Notes under the pieces: generated by a model
What the model was told of the DNA's origin: nothing
Databases searched by the model: none
What the model saw: only the letters and a program-made list of their open reading frames with translations
DNA from: Mycolicibacterium tusciae JS617
Lineage (GTDB): Bacteria; Actinomycetota; Actinomycetes; Mycobacteriales; Mycobacteriaceae
Direction of reading: 5' to 3'
Assembly (NCBI RefSeq): GCF_000243415.2
Contig: NZ_AGJJ02000001.1
Coordinates: forward strand, 1-64,000
Length of the DNA: 64,000 nucleotides
In this document: positions 14,401 through 22,441 of the stretch, one piece after another
Position numbering within the stretch: position 1 is the first letter of the stretch
How the letters are laid out: every line of letters starts with the position of its first letter
Translations under genes and position numbers: made by a program

Positions 14401-17356
14401 CCGCATCCTGACCCCGAAGGCAACCCACCCCGACACAGCCGTGGACGTGCTCACACGTGCCCTTGGCCGCGACGCCGCCCAGGTGTCGGCCACCTCACTG
14501 CAGCGCGAAACCGCCGACCCGCGCCGCCGACTCTCAGCCGCCGCGCACATGTACAACCACGCCGTCGGGTCGGGGGCCGAGCAGCTGCTCACCCCCGCCG
14601 AGCATGCCGCGCTCGACCGCCACGCCGAGGAGATTCTGCCCGGCCTGACCACGGCCGCTGCGTGGCCGGTGCTGCGCCAGCACCTGTCGCTGATCGCCGC
14701 CAACGGCTACAACCCGCTCAAGCGGCTCACCGCTGTGGTGCGCGCCGGCGGCTTCGATGACGCCGCCGATCCCGCCGCAGTGATCGACTGGCGACTCGAC
14801 CCGTCAGGTTCGCATTCCGGGGGCACCGGGCCGCTGCCGTGGCTTCCGGCCATCCCCTCACGGCTGCGCGATGACCCCCGCTGGGGCCCGTATCTGAGCC
14901 GCCGCGCCGAACTGATCTGCGACCTCGATACCGCCGTGCGCGACGACGTGGCGGCCTGGACAGCGGCCACCGCACCCCGCTGGGCGCGACCCATCGTCGG
15001 CCCCGACGCCACGCTGGCCGCCGATCTGGCCGTCTACCGGGCCGCCACCGACGTCGATGACGCCGACACCCGCATCGCCGGAGCCGAGCAGTATCCGGCC
15101 CGTCTGCGCGCCGCCCAACACCGCCTCGAGAAGCGGGCCGCCACCGTCGTCGGCGCCCAGATCGGCCACCGCCGCTACAACGAACTGGTCGACTCCATCA
15201 ACCCCCATATCCGCAAAGACCCGTTCTGGCCACAGTTGGCCACCCACCTCGCCGAGGCCTCCCGCACCGGAGTCAACGTCCAACAACTCGTCCTCACCGC
15301 CGCTGGCGAACGCCCACTGCCCGACGACCTTCCCGCCGCGGCCCTGTGGTGGCGGCTGTGCGGAACACTGTCGCCGGCCATCGTCGAGACGGCCCACAAC
15401 GGGCTGCGCCCAGCCTGGCTGCCCGAACTGCACACCGTGTTCGGCAGCGCCCTGGCCGAGACCATCGCCGCCGACCCAGCATTCCCCGCACTGGTGTCGG
15501 CCATCGCGGCCGCAGACCCTCAGCGGTGGCAACCGCTGGATCTGCTGCAGGTCGCCGCCGAGCACCTCGCCGACGCTGACGCCGCACTGACACATCACCT
15601 TCGACCCGACGAGTACGCCCGCCTGCTCACCTACTCCATCGACCTGTTCATCACCGACACCCCCTACGACCACGACATCCCAACACCCGAGCACCCTCCG
15701 CTGAGCGACGAGGAATACGAAGAACTCCAACACCTGCACCCCGACCCCGAACGCCCCCACCCGGCCGCCGATCCCCTTGTGCTGACCGACGCGCTGTCCG
15801 ACCCAGACGTGCTTGCCGCCGCACTCGGCTTCCATGACGACCTGCCCGCCGACCCCCACCAGGACCTGTCGCTGGCCCCGCCCGACGATGAGTACGCCGC
15901 TCCCGAGGACTACATCGACTTCGATTCTCTGTCCACCACGAGACCCGCTCCGGCCGCCGCACTGGCCGCCGCACAGGTCGATGTGCGTGCCCTGCGCGAG
16001 CGGTACGAGGCGGCCCTGGCCGACTACGAGACCCTCGCCACCCAGGTGAGATCCACCACCGGAGGCCCCGCCATCGAGGCCGCAGGCAGCCGGATCACGG
16101 CGATGCGGGCGCGCGCCGACGCCGACCGGCCGTACCTGGCAGAGATTGAATCCGTCCTCGACCGCTGGCACGACGACGACGAGACCTACACCAGCCACCT
16201 AGCGTTGATCGACGCCGCCCAACACGACTACGACACACTGCGCACCGACCCCGACAGCGACCCGCTCGACGTCGCCTCGGCCGCCCAGCACCTCAACTGG
16301 CTCAAAGGGGCAGTGCTGCCCAAGCACACACCCGCCCAACGTTGGTACCCGGCCCTGCGGGAAGCCACCGAACGCCGCGAGGCCGCCGCAGGCGGCGCAG
16401 ACAACATCATCACCCACGCCGACGTGGATGCGCTGCTGGCACAATACCGCGACGAAGACGACAGACTCCTCAGCACCCGACGTGCCGAACTGCGCCGCCA
16501 GCTCGACCAACTACTGACCGCCGAATCCGCAGCTTCGCGCGCCTTCGCCGAGGCCCAGATGCGCACCGCCGACCACATCGTCGAACAACTACCCCGCATC
16601 ACCACCGAACTGCGGGTGCTCGCCGCCGCCGGCCACAACACCTTCCACCCCCCCCTGCGCCTCGACCCCGAAGCACTGGCCAAGCTGTCGGCCGGCCCCG
16701 CGTTAGCGTCCGTAGCGGCCACCCCCTTCGCCGTCACCCCCGTCACCGCCACCGACCGCGCCGAACTCATCCCCCAGATGGCCGTCCTAGCCGACGCTGC
16801 CGCGGCCAACAACCGCCACATCATCTGGTCGGCTCCCCACGACGTCCTCAACGACCCGCACACCGCAGCGCTGCACCCCGAGATGGTCGACGCCGCCACA
16901 CTTCGCTTCGATCCCGCCACCACAACACCGGGCACCATCGCCGTCGTCGACCACGCCCAACGGTTGACGCCCACCGAGATTGCCGACCTCGCCGAGAGTG
17001 CAGTGAGCGCAGACGTCCGCCTGGTGCTCATCGACACCGACACCCGCCAATGGTCGGCCGCACCGTCGGCGCCGCTGCTGCGCCTGCTCAACAAAGACCT
17101 GCCCTGGTCGCGCACTCTCAGCGCCGACCACACCATCCGCAACCACCCCCTCCCCTCCCAGTCCCCCGACCTGCAAGCCGCCCTCACCCAGGCCAGCGAC
17201 CTGGACCCACAGCAACACACCCCCGAGATCACCGCCGCCCTAGCCGAATACGAAAGCCTCATACAGAACCACCGCAGCGCCCACGGAGTACACGACCGAC
17301 TGCAAAGCATGAGCGGCCACCCCGACCGCGCACTCGGCCGCAGCCGTGCCCAGTGA
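11474..17356 (+). CDS. MobF (TrwC/TraI-type) conjugative relaxase-helicase
   Basis: A 1,960-aa relaxase of the MobF class. Near the N-terminus DYYSSKGE supplies candidate catalytic tyrosines (Y35, Y36), and LHTHVAVSNK at about 283-292 is the metal-binding histidine motif. A RecD/TraI-type helicase follows: Walker A APAGAGKTT at about 617-625, Walker B LLIIDEAG at about 696-703, GDDKQLASI, and the UvrD-like TIDSAQGAT near 925. It would nick oriT, bind the 5' end covalently and unwind the strand for transfer. The C-terminal 1,000 residues are alanine-rich, helical and unrecognised. The ATG at 11474 is chosen because MGIHKLTAGTGYLY is the usual MobF opening; GTG 11471 is equally possible. Confidence 0.93.
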   Translation: MGIHKLTAGTGYLYLVRQVAAHDRTHTGPDSLGDYYSSKGETPGRWAGRGLAGLSAGMAHRAHTDQGAQLWNVEAGSEVTEDQMKSLFGLGVHPNATPLARHLMAQGATRNGALAAVKLGRPFHVNAGETALQQRLAVAFRDHNISQGKHWNAPIDEELRAAMRTRIATEMFEEEHARPPADERELTGYIARGTRQLTTSVAGYDMTYTPVKSVSALYALAPLHIAEIIEKCHTRAVEDAQNFLQDHAAYTRIGAQGVAQIDTDGFIAAHFLHRDTRAADPGLHTHVAVSNKVRAQGTDGIWRWYALDGRPLYASTVAASELYNTRIEAYLGAELGMRFASRAHTPDGKREVREVVGVTPELLELWSSRRAAIDAEYAVLAKKFQTEHGREPTTPESIALFQQANLSTRAAKHEPRSLAEQRQEWRAQAIGLLGDEQALNAMLGRCLSGRARTAATITSDWLTTQAHRVIAVVSQSRSTWQRTHILAEALRLTRSTEHANTDGLAEQIADIALSEPLSIRHASSPDTDLGEPAVLRRKDGTSVYRLAGSQTYTSAEILAAEKRILAAATLTDGRRVDPIEVEMALLSEAAHRRELNAGQAELVRQMASRGQRVMLALAPAGAGKTTAMSALARAWEGTGGSVIGLSPSASAAQILRDEIDIDVADTVDKFNWLHNNPYADAGDPAREWFDRIDHTTLLIIDEAGKAGTLALDAVISAALARGASVRLIGDDKQLASISAGGVLRDLAHSSEAITLSQVMRFASPAEAQAGLAMREGDPSGIAFYIDHQRVHVGTDAMALDMAFDAWREDNEQGHHSLLLAPTHDLVTELNERARLHRLTSLGDQAPTREAGLAGGSRASVGDIVFTKKNARMLTVGSNDFVRNGYRWEVSAVEPDGSLTVTHLESGAHRHLPGDYVRAHVTLGYAATIDSAQGATARHRCHTVGSDRLSRQQIYTALTRGVRENHIYFSTAENDPHRILTPKATHPDTAVDVLTRALGRDAAQVSATSLQRETADPRRRLSAAAHMYNHAVGSGAEQLLTPAEHAALDRHAEEILPGLTTAAAWPVLRQHLSLIAANGYNPLKRLTAVVRAGGFDDAADPAAVIDWRLDPSGSHSGGTGPLPWLPAIPSRLRDDPRWGPYLSRRAELICDLDTAVRDDVAAWTAATAPRWARPIVGPDATLAADLAVYRAATDVDDADTRIAGAEQYPARLRAAQHRLEKRAATVVGAQIGHRRYNELVDSINPHIRKDPFWPQLATHLAEASRTGVNVQQLVLTAAGERPLPDDLPAAALWWRLCGTLSPAIVETAHNGLRPAWLPELHTVFGSALAETIAADPAFPALVSAIAAADPQRWQPLDLLQVAAEHLADADAALTHHLRPDEYARLLTYSIDLFITDTPYDHDIPTPEHPPLSDEEYEELQHLHPDPERPHPAADPLVLTDALSDPDVLAAALGFHDDLPADPHQDLSLAPPDDEYAAPEDYIDFDSLSTTRPAPAAALAAAQVDVRALRERYEAALADYETLATQVRSTTGGPAIEAAGSRITAMRARADADRPYLAEIESVLDRWHDDDETYTSHLALIDAAQHDYDTLRTDPDSDPLDVASAAQHLNWLKGAVLPKHTPAQRWYPALREATERREAAAGGADNIITHADVDALLAQYRDEDDRLLSTRRAELRRQLDQLLTAESAASRAFAEAQMRTADHIVEQLPRITTELRVLAAAGHNTFHPPLRLDPEALAKLSAGPALASVAATPFAVTPVTATDRAELIPQMAVLADAAAANNRHIIWSAPHDVLNDPHTAALHPEMVDAATLRFDPATTTPGTIAVVDHAQRLTPTEIADLAESAVSADVRLVLIDTDTRQWSAAPSAPLLRLLNKDLPWSRTLSADHTIRNHPLPSQSPDLQAALTQASDLDPQQHTPEITAALAEYESLIQNHRSAHGVHDRLQSMSGHPDRALGRSRAQ

Positions 17357-17466
17357 CACGCACGGTCATTTCCTTTGCGGGGGCTGAGCTGCGTAAACAT
17401 GGCGAAAGCGGGCAGCGGCGTCGGGCGCGCCTGCCGGGTGGTGTGGGTAGGGCTAGATCGTCCGTT

Positions 17467-18312
17467 CTAACCCGTGATAAGTCCGCGCAGACGGGCGGCG
17501 TTCTCCAGGTCGTTGCGGAACTGGTTGAGCGCAGAGACGGTGTAGAGGCCGTCGATGTCGTTGGTGGTCCAGAGGTCGTGGATGCGGCGTAGGTCGGCCC
17601 TGCGTGACTTCCAGCCGATGCCATCGACGACGGCCATGACGAACTGCGTTGGTTTGCGTACGGCGGCCATCTTGGCGATCTCTTCGTAGGCCGCGGTGAG
17701 CTTGCTTCCCGTCGAGTCGAAGCCCTTGGCGGCCACCATGATGACCGCGTTGGCCGAATCGGGGATGACGAGATCTGCGGGGCCAGTTTGGTCGCCGCGG
17801 CCGACGAAACGTGTTCTCGTCGCGTACGGCAGCCGCAGTTCCTTGGCGATATCTTCGATCATGTCCTCGATCGAGCGGCCGGCGGCGGTGGCTCTGGTGG
17901 CGGTCACCCGGGTTCCTGCACGGGCGATGAGCACGTCGGCCAAGCCGTACTTGCGACCGGCCTGCTTATTGACCATTTCGATGACATCAAATCGATCGGT
18001 AAGGAACGTGATCAGCTCCTCGGGCCGATCTCGGGCCAGCGTGATTGCCCCGCTGGTGCCCAGCCCATCTTTGAGCGCCATAAGTAGCTTTTCCTGTGAC
18101 AGCCCGACGACCAGGCCCAGCACATGCGCCCACCGCGGATGCTCATTCGCCCACTGCGCCAAGGACTGACCGGTGACGGGGAGGATGGCCTGGAGGCTGT
18201 CGACTGCGGCGCGAATACTCTGCGTCTGGGGTGTGGTCGTGGTCGGGTCGACGTGCGGGGTCATCGCACCCAGCGCAGCGAGATACTGCTCGAAAGAGAC
18301 TGGTGTGCTCAC
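17467..18312 (-). CDS. Type II restriction endonuclease (PD-(D/E)xK-like)
   Basis: A 281-aa protein overlapping the stop of a D12 adenine methylase (ATGA at 18309-18312), the usual arrangement of a restriction-modification pair. A plausible nuclease core is GPADLVIPD followed by VIMVAAKG at about residues 170-195. This gives Asp and Lys of a PD-(D/E)xK site but with Ala where the acidic residue normally stands. Helical N-terminal and C-terminal parts are compatible with DpnII-like enzymes. It should cut unmodified DNA at the site protected by its partner; the site is unknown. On a plasmid it could stabilise maintenance or exclude competing DNA. The function call rests partly on context. Confidence 0.7.
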   Translation of the reverse strand: MSTPVSFEQYLAALGAMTPHVDPTTTTPQTQSIRAAVDSLQAILPVTGQSLAQWANEHPRWAHVLGLVVGLSQEKLLMALKDGLGTSGAITLARDRPEELITFLTDRFDVIEMVNKQAGRKYGLADVLIARAGTRVTATRATAAGRSIEDMIEDIAKELRLPYATRTRFVGRGDQTGPADLVIPDSANAVIMVAAKGFDSTGSKLTAAYEEIAKMAAVRKPTQFVMAVVDGIGWKSRRADLRRIHDLWTTNDIDGLYTVSALNQFRNDLENAARLRGLITG

Positions 18313-19454
18313 TCGTCTCGCCCGATGAACAGGTACTCGCTCACGTCGCGCCGGGTAGCGGCGGCATGCGTACCAAAGCTGTATTTGTGGTCGATGGCGA
18401 TGGTTTCCACGTGGGGCTTGACCTTGCCGAGCAGATCGAGGATCCGGGTGGCGTCGGGAATCGCATTCGACGAATACGACAGCACGATCGCCCCCGCGTC
18501 GCTGAAATGCTCGAACGTACGGCTCAGCGCATCCTCGATGGTCCGCTTGTAGGCGAACGGCGTGAAACGCTTCTCAAGCTTCTTGGTCTTGGTGTTCTCC
18601 ATGATGGTGACCCCACGCCAGTACACGCTGAGTCCCTCCAGGAAGTGGTACCGCTTGATGTAGTCGTTGTCATCGCGAGGCGGCGCGTATGGCGGATCCA
18701 GATACACCAGGTCTGGTGCCGTCTCGGGGATATCGAAGACATCCCCGCAGCGCGCGGTGCTGCGCAGTCCATTGCTAAATACAACGCGGTTGTAGTCGGC
18801 TACCCGCTCCCGAAAGTGCTCCCGCAGGGAGATTCGCAAGTCGCGTCGACCATCGGCATAAAGCGTCGAGTCAGTGAAGGTGAACACGCCGCGGGGTTGC
18901 TTACGCGCTGCCGATAACACCAACGCGGCGATCGCCAGGTCACGCCGGTAGCCACTCAATCGGTCGATGTGCGACCACGCCGAATCGAGGAACTGACGGT
19001 CCTCAGCAGTGAAGTACAGCCCGTCGAACCTCCGTTGAATGAAGTCGCGGTCATCAGCCGCGGGCCCACAGATCTCATCGATCAGCTCAGGCTCTAGGCG
19101 AACCGAAGAGTTCGCCACCGACGCCCGGGCAATCACGGTAGGAAAGTTCAAAAAGTCGTTGGAAGTGACCTGGTAGCCCTGCGCCTTGAGCAGATACGAC
19201 ACCACCCCCGAGCCGGAGAACGCATCGACTGCAGTGGTACCGCCGAGCTCGGCGAAGACGCGCTCCAGGTGCGGCAGGAGACGGTACTTCGATCCCATGT
19301 ATCGAATTCGCGGAAACGTCTGCGCGCGCTCCACGATTGCTACCGACGTAGCCTCCCTAACCACACCGTAAGACTCCCACACCAACCCCGAACACCTCGG
19401 AAGCTCCTGCAGGTGAGCCGCCCAGGCGGGAGGCCCCTCCCGGGGATTGGGCAT
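18309..19454 (-). CDS. N6-adenine DNA methyltransferase, D12 class (modification subunit)
   Basis: A 381-aa alpha-type (D12/Dam) adenine methylase. The S-adenosylmethionine loops are RYMGSKYRLLPHL (motif X, about 47-59) and AVDAFSGSGVVS (motif I, about 73-84). The catalytic motif IV is DLVYLDPPY at about 244-252, and YHFLEGLSVYWRG follows. It methylates adenine in the partner endonuclease's site. The ATG at 19454 (GAGG upstream, spacing 7) is chosen over an ATG at 19484. About 45 residues precede motif X, so a later start at GTG 19364 is also possible. It is translationally coupled to the endonuclease. Confidence 0.9.
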   Translation of the reverse strand: MPNPREGPPAWAAHLQELPRCSGLVWESYGVVREATSVAIVERAQTFPRIRYMGSKYRLLPHLERVFAELGGTTAVDAFSGSGVVSYLLKAQGYQVTSNDFLNFPTVIARASVANSSVRLEPELIDEICGPAADDRDFIQRRFDGLYFTAEDRQFLDSAWSHIDRLSGYRRDLAIAALVLSAARKQPRGVFTFTDSTLYADGRRDLRISLREHFRERVADYNRVVFSNGLRSTARCGDVFDIPETAPDLVYLDPPYAPPRDDNDYIKRYHFLEGLSVYWRGVTIMENTKTKKLEKRFTPFAYKRTIEDALSRTFEHFSDAGAIVLSYSSNAIPDATRILDLLGKVKPHVETIAIDHKYSFGTHAAATRRDVSEYLFIGRDE

Positions 19455-19639
19455 GAAAAAGCCTCGCGCGTCGAATCGGCGCAACTGGCTAGGGGTGTCT
19501 TACCGCGTGACTTCTCGGCCGCTGGAAGCGACCGGCTTCTTTTACGCCGCGGTTGCGGTGTGTAGGGCCAGCTGACCCCACACTTAAAGGCACCGTCTGA
19601 CCTTCGAACATCGGTGTTCGGTGTGTGTCCCACCCGAAC

Positions 19640-20365
19640 TCACGACGCGTGCACCACCGGAACGGTCGCGCCGACGAGGCTTCCTTTGCTGATCGCTTCC
19701 GCCAATAGTGCCGCCGCGCCCTGCGAAGCGTCGTCCTGGAGGCCGACGTCGCCCGCGAAGATCCACACCGCACCGACATCGAAGGCCGCCTGTGTCCAGT
19801 CGGGCAAGTTGTCGGGCAGATGGTCGAGCAGCACCAACTGTTGGCCAGGATGGGCCTTGTCGTTGAGCAGTACCCGGCCCCGGCCGGCGGTGTCGAGTTC
19901 GATCGCGCACGTATTCACGACAGGGCAGGGCTGGCCCGTTTCCAACAGGAGGTCGAAGCCCTGCTCAAGAAGCATTTGCGTCCAGAGGTCTTCGACGTCA
20001 CCGGTACGGTGCAAAGCGGTCACACCGCTAGAGCGGTCGATCACCAGCCCCGCGCTGTAGCCGGATGGGGTCGGCCACAACAGCTGCAGGCTGGTGACGT
20101 CCTCGCCGCGCTCCCAGTCGGTGCGCGCGGAAATCGGCAGGGTCGTCGAAATGACCTGCGACTGCATGCAACGGCCGTGGGCAAACTTGATCACCGGCGG
20201 TCCGTCGCCGGTCACCACGACGACGTTGGTGCGCTCCCGCGTCGCCTTTCCCGGTTGACCACAGCTGAAACAGTTGTAGTCCTTGGACGTACGGCTCACC
20301 GTGATGAGCGCGTCGCGGCCGAGGAAGTCCGCGACGTCGCGCGACCACTTGACGAACGTGCTCAC
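19640..20365 (-). CDS. Hypothetical protein with Cys pair (241 aa)
   Basis: Not recognised. Starts with GTG 20365. CFSC at about residues 32-35 and a later HGRC at about 63-66 may form a zinc site. Several hydrophobic strands follow (TNVVVVTGDGPPVIKFAHG; VNTCAIELD; GQQLVLLDHL), and the C-terminal AGDVGLQDDASQG region is alpha/beta. No signal or membrane segment. It lies between the RM pair and the five-gene operon in the same orientation, with about 150-185 bases of gap on each side, so it may have its own promoter. Confidence 0.65.
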   Translation of the reverse strand: MSTFVKWSRDVADFLGRDALITVSRTSKDYNCFSCGQPGKATRERTNVVVVTGDGPPVIKFAHGRCMQSQVISTTLPISARTDWERGEDVTSLQLLWPTPSGYSAGLVIDRSSGVTALHRTGDVEDLWTQMLLEQGFDLLLETGQPCPVVNTCAIELDTAGRGRVLLNDKAHPGQQLVLLDHLPDNLPDWTQAAFDVGAVWIFAGDVGLQDDASQGAAALLAEAISKGSLVGATVPVVHAS

Positions 20366-20517
20366 GGCAGCGCGCCGCGCGGCCCGCGTCGACCCGCCCC
20401 TGTCTCTTCTCGCTCACGCTGCTGTTCTCCCACCACGACAACCACTGAAGCAGACCGGCCCGACAAAATCCCGCTCAACTTCGCCCGCCTCCCCATACGC
20501 ACCACACAATTCGGCCC

Positions 20518-20859
20518 TTAGCGAGGTCGGATGTACTCCCACTCCACCCGACGTGGCCCCAGGCTGATGGCTCGCACCACGCCCTCGCCGGCGAGGCTTC
20601 TCAGATGCCGGTAGATGCCTGCTCCGGAGTCCTGGGAGGAGCGCGGGCGCCGCACCACGTGCCAGGTGCCGTGGCACTCAACCACTTCCAACGTTCTTGT
20701 GCGGCGTGGGGCCAGGCAGACCAGTTCGCAGCCGAGGTCCAATCGCTCGGTGTGCCACGGCAGCATTCTGGCCAGCGTCGCGCTGCTGATCGGTTGGCCG
20801 GCCTCCCGCAGCAGTTCGAGCAGCTGAGCCCGCAGTTGGTAGGTCTCGGCCCGCGTCAC
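20518..20859 (-). CDS. Small winged-helix-like protein, last gene of a coupled operon
   Basis: A 113-aa protein from GTG 20859, whose start overlaps the stop of the preceding gene. The N-terminus (YQLRAQLLELLREAGQPISS then ATLARML) and the late segment (AGIYRHLRSLAGEGVVRAIS) look like two halves of winged-helix DNA-binding folds of the kind used in restriction-linked or replication regulators. An RRVEWEYIRPR tail follows. No catalytic motif is visible. As the fifth gene of the overlapping set 23903-20518 it may be the DNA-binding partner of the methylase-like protein before it. Confidence 0.65.
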   Translation of the reverse strand: MTRAETYQLRAQLLELLREAGQPISSATLARMLPWHTERLDLGCELVCLAPRRTRTLEVVECHGTWHVVRRPRSSQDSGAGIYRHLRSLAGEGVVRAISLGPRRVEWEYIRPR

Positions 20860-21668
20860 GACGTCTCCTTGCCAACCGTGGCGTCCGCGACGTCGAACAG
20901 CGGCTGCTGGATCGGTGGCGGCCTGTTCGACCACAGCAGCACCGGATGCCCGGACTGGACGGTCAGCGTGGCCTGTGCCCAGCCGGGCGGTGCCGTCATC
21001 TCGACTTCGGTGTGGTCCACTCGGACCACCGCTGCCGCTTTGGTTTTGGACAGCGCCGACAGCACAACGTCGGGTCCGGGGCGAAAGGCCGCACCGGGGT
21101 CGGCGCCTTGGGCGTCGTACAGGTTCGCCCGCAGATCGGCGTAGAAGCACACACCGCGGTGGCCGCCGAGTGCTTCAACGACCTTGACCGCAGGCAGGCA
21201 TTCCAACGTGACTTCCTTCATGCGCTGCGCCAGCGCCTCGATGTCAGTGTGCTGTCGACCGCGTCGTATCCCTCGCCATTGTGGGCGCATTCGTGCAGGC
21301 CCGTCGGCGCTTTGGCTCAGCCGCACCCACACCCGGCGGGCTTTCTCAAGGTCGTCGATGCCAAGTTGGGAACCGCTACCGCGGGCGGTGTCGAACTCGA
21401 TGCGGCTGACCGGCGTCAATGCGCACGCGCGATGCAGATCGTCGGGGCGGTCGCGCAACAGCCTCCAAAACGTCACGATGTCCAGGCTGGTGTCGTTGAT
21501 GGTTTCGGCAGGGCTGGGGGGTTTGTGCAGCAGCACCTCCAATCCCCCGGACTGCAGCTGCACGTAGTGGGTGTGGGTGGGCAGCATCGCGGCGATCCGG
21601 GCGGCGGCCTCCTGAGCGCCCGCGCTCCGTTCGGCCAGCGGGGAGACCACTGCGGTGTCTGCTCTCAT
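20856..21668 (-). CDS. D12-methylase-like protein lacking the catalytic motif
   Basis: A 270-aa protein that follows the plan of phage/plasmid D12 (Dam-like) adenine methylases. Residues 35-100 read YVQLQSGGLEVLLHKPPSP and then ETINDTSLDIVTFWRLLRD and ACALTPVSRIEFDTAR, where active enzymes have the FxGxG loop, END and a similar LTP(Y/V)SR segment. The matching DLEKARRVWVRLSQS region follows at about 106-120. In place of the DPPY catalytic box the sequence is FYADLRANLY (about 175-184), and the SAM loop GG is also atypical. It is therefore probably inactive as a methylase but could still bind DNA. It is coupled (4-base overlaps) to the genes on both sides. Confidence 0.65.
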   Translation of the reverse strand: MRADTAVVSPLAERSAGAQEAAARIAAMLPTHTHYVQLQSGGLEVLLHKPPSPAETINDTSLDIVTFWRLLRDRPDDLHRACALTPVSRIEFDTARGSGSQLGIDDLEKARRVWVRLSQSADGPARMRPQWRGIRRGRQHTDIEALAQRMKEVTLECLPAVKVVEALGGHRGVCFYADLRANLYDAQGADPGAAFRPGPDVVLSALSKTKAAAVVRVDHTEVEMTAPPGWAQATLTVQSGHPVLLWSNRPPPIQQPLFDVADATVGKETS

Positions 21669-22441
21669 TGGGCGACGGCGCTGTCGACGGTGGTCTCAGC
21701 ACAGTCCAGTGCTACTCCGGGTCGGGGCTGACGTCGTTCGTCGGTGTTCTGCCGCATCGGAATCAGCAGTGCAAGACCACGCCGAATGCTGCCTTCCTTA
21801 CGCTTGCCGGTGGGGGTGCTCAGCGCTCGCAGCCACCCTCCCGGGCTGGGTTTCTCGTCGTCGATGAGCGCTGCGAGCGCGACCACCAGTGCCATGAGTT
21901 CGTAGCGGTCGGTCTGCTGCAGGCTGTGCCACAGCTCGTCAGGACTCAGATCATGAACATCCCCCACGACCCCCAAGGCTTTGCGGTACAGCCGGTGGCA
22001 CTGGTTGATCCGCGCATCGCTGAGTGAGTACACCAGCGGCACCGTCCCCTGCCCCAGCAGGTGGCGTAGTTGGTCGGCAACAGTAGACCGATCCAGCAGC
22101 AGCCCCGCACGCACCACTGCCTCGTCGGGCCAGTAGTCGAAGCGGCGGCGGTGCGGATCGCTTTGGAGCCAGCCGTCGGATTCGAACTCCTCACGGTGTT
22201 GGCGAAGCACTGTCAGTACCGCCCGGGGGTGCACACCGTAGAAGCTGGCGACATCAGCCAAGTGGTGTGGACGGGGGCGGTGTTGTGGGGCAACGTCATC
22301 GAGTACGTCTACGATCCGGCTCAATGTGTTGCGCTTGTTTCGGTCGCGTTCCTTCTGGTGGTACTTGGCCTGCAGTAGGCGGTCGGCTTCGGTGCGCAGC
22401 GGCCCGCCACGGTCGCAGCCGTAGTCGTGGTCGTCGTCCAT
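21665..22441 (-). CDS. Hypothetical HTH-containing protein (258 aa)
   Basis: Not assigned to a family. After a charged N-terminus there is a helix-turn-helix-like stretch (HHLADVASFYGVHPRAVLTV, about 70-90), then RRRFDYWPDEAVVRAGLLLD and STVADQLRHLL, an arrangement seen in phage antirepressor-like and plasmid DNA-binding proteins. The middle (LSPDELWHSLQQTDRYELMA) is helical and the C-terminus is basic and disordered. ATG 22441 with GGAGAAGG upstream is preferred to a 59-codon longer frame. It overlaps its neighbours by 1 and 4 bases. Confidence 0.65.
   Translation of the reverse strand: MDDDHDYGCDRGGPLRTEADRLLQAKYHQKERDRNKRNTLSRIVDVLDDVAPQHRPRPHHLADVASFYGVHPRAVLTVLRQHREEFESDGWLQSDPHRRRFDYWPDEAVVRAGLLLDRSTVADQLRHLLGQGTVPLVYSLSDARINQCHRLYRKALGVVGDVHDLSPDELWHSLQQTDRYELMALVVALAALIDDEKPSPGGWLRALSTPTGKRKEGSIRRGLALLIPMRQNTDERRQPRPGVALDCAETTVDSAVAQ

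Noticed and set aside
14858..16198. 446-codon minus-strand frame inside the relaxase
   Set aside because: Val/Gly-rich antisense shadow of the relaxase C-terminal region, without a ribosome site.
17385..17400. Sixth match to the conjugation promoter motif (TGTTTACGC on the minus strand)
   Set aside because: Only the first nine or ten bases match, and no minus-strand gene starts downstream of it.
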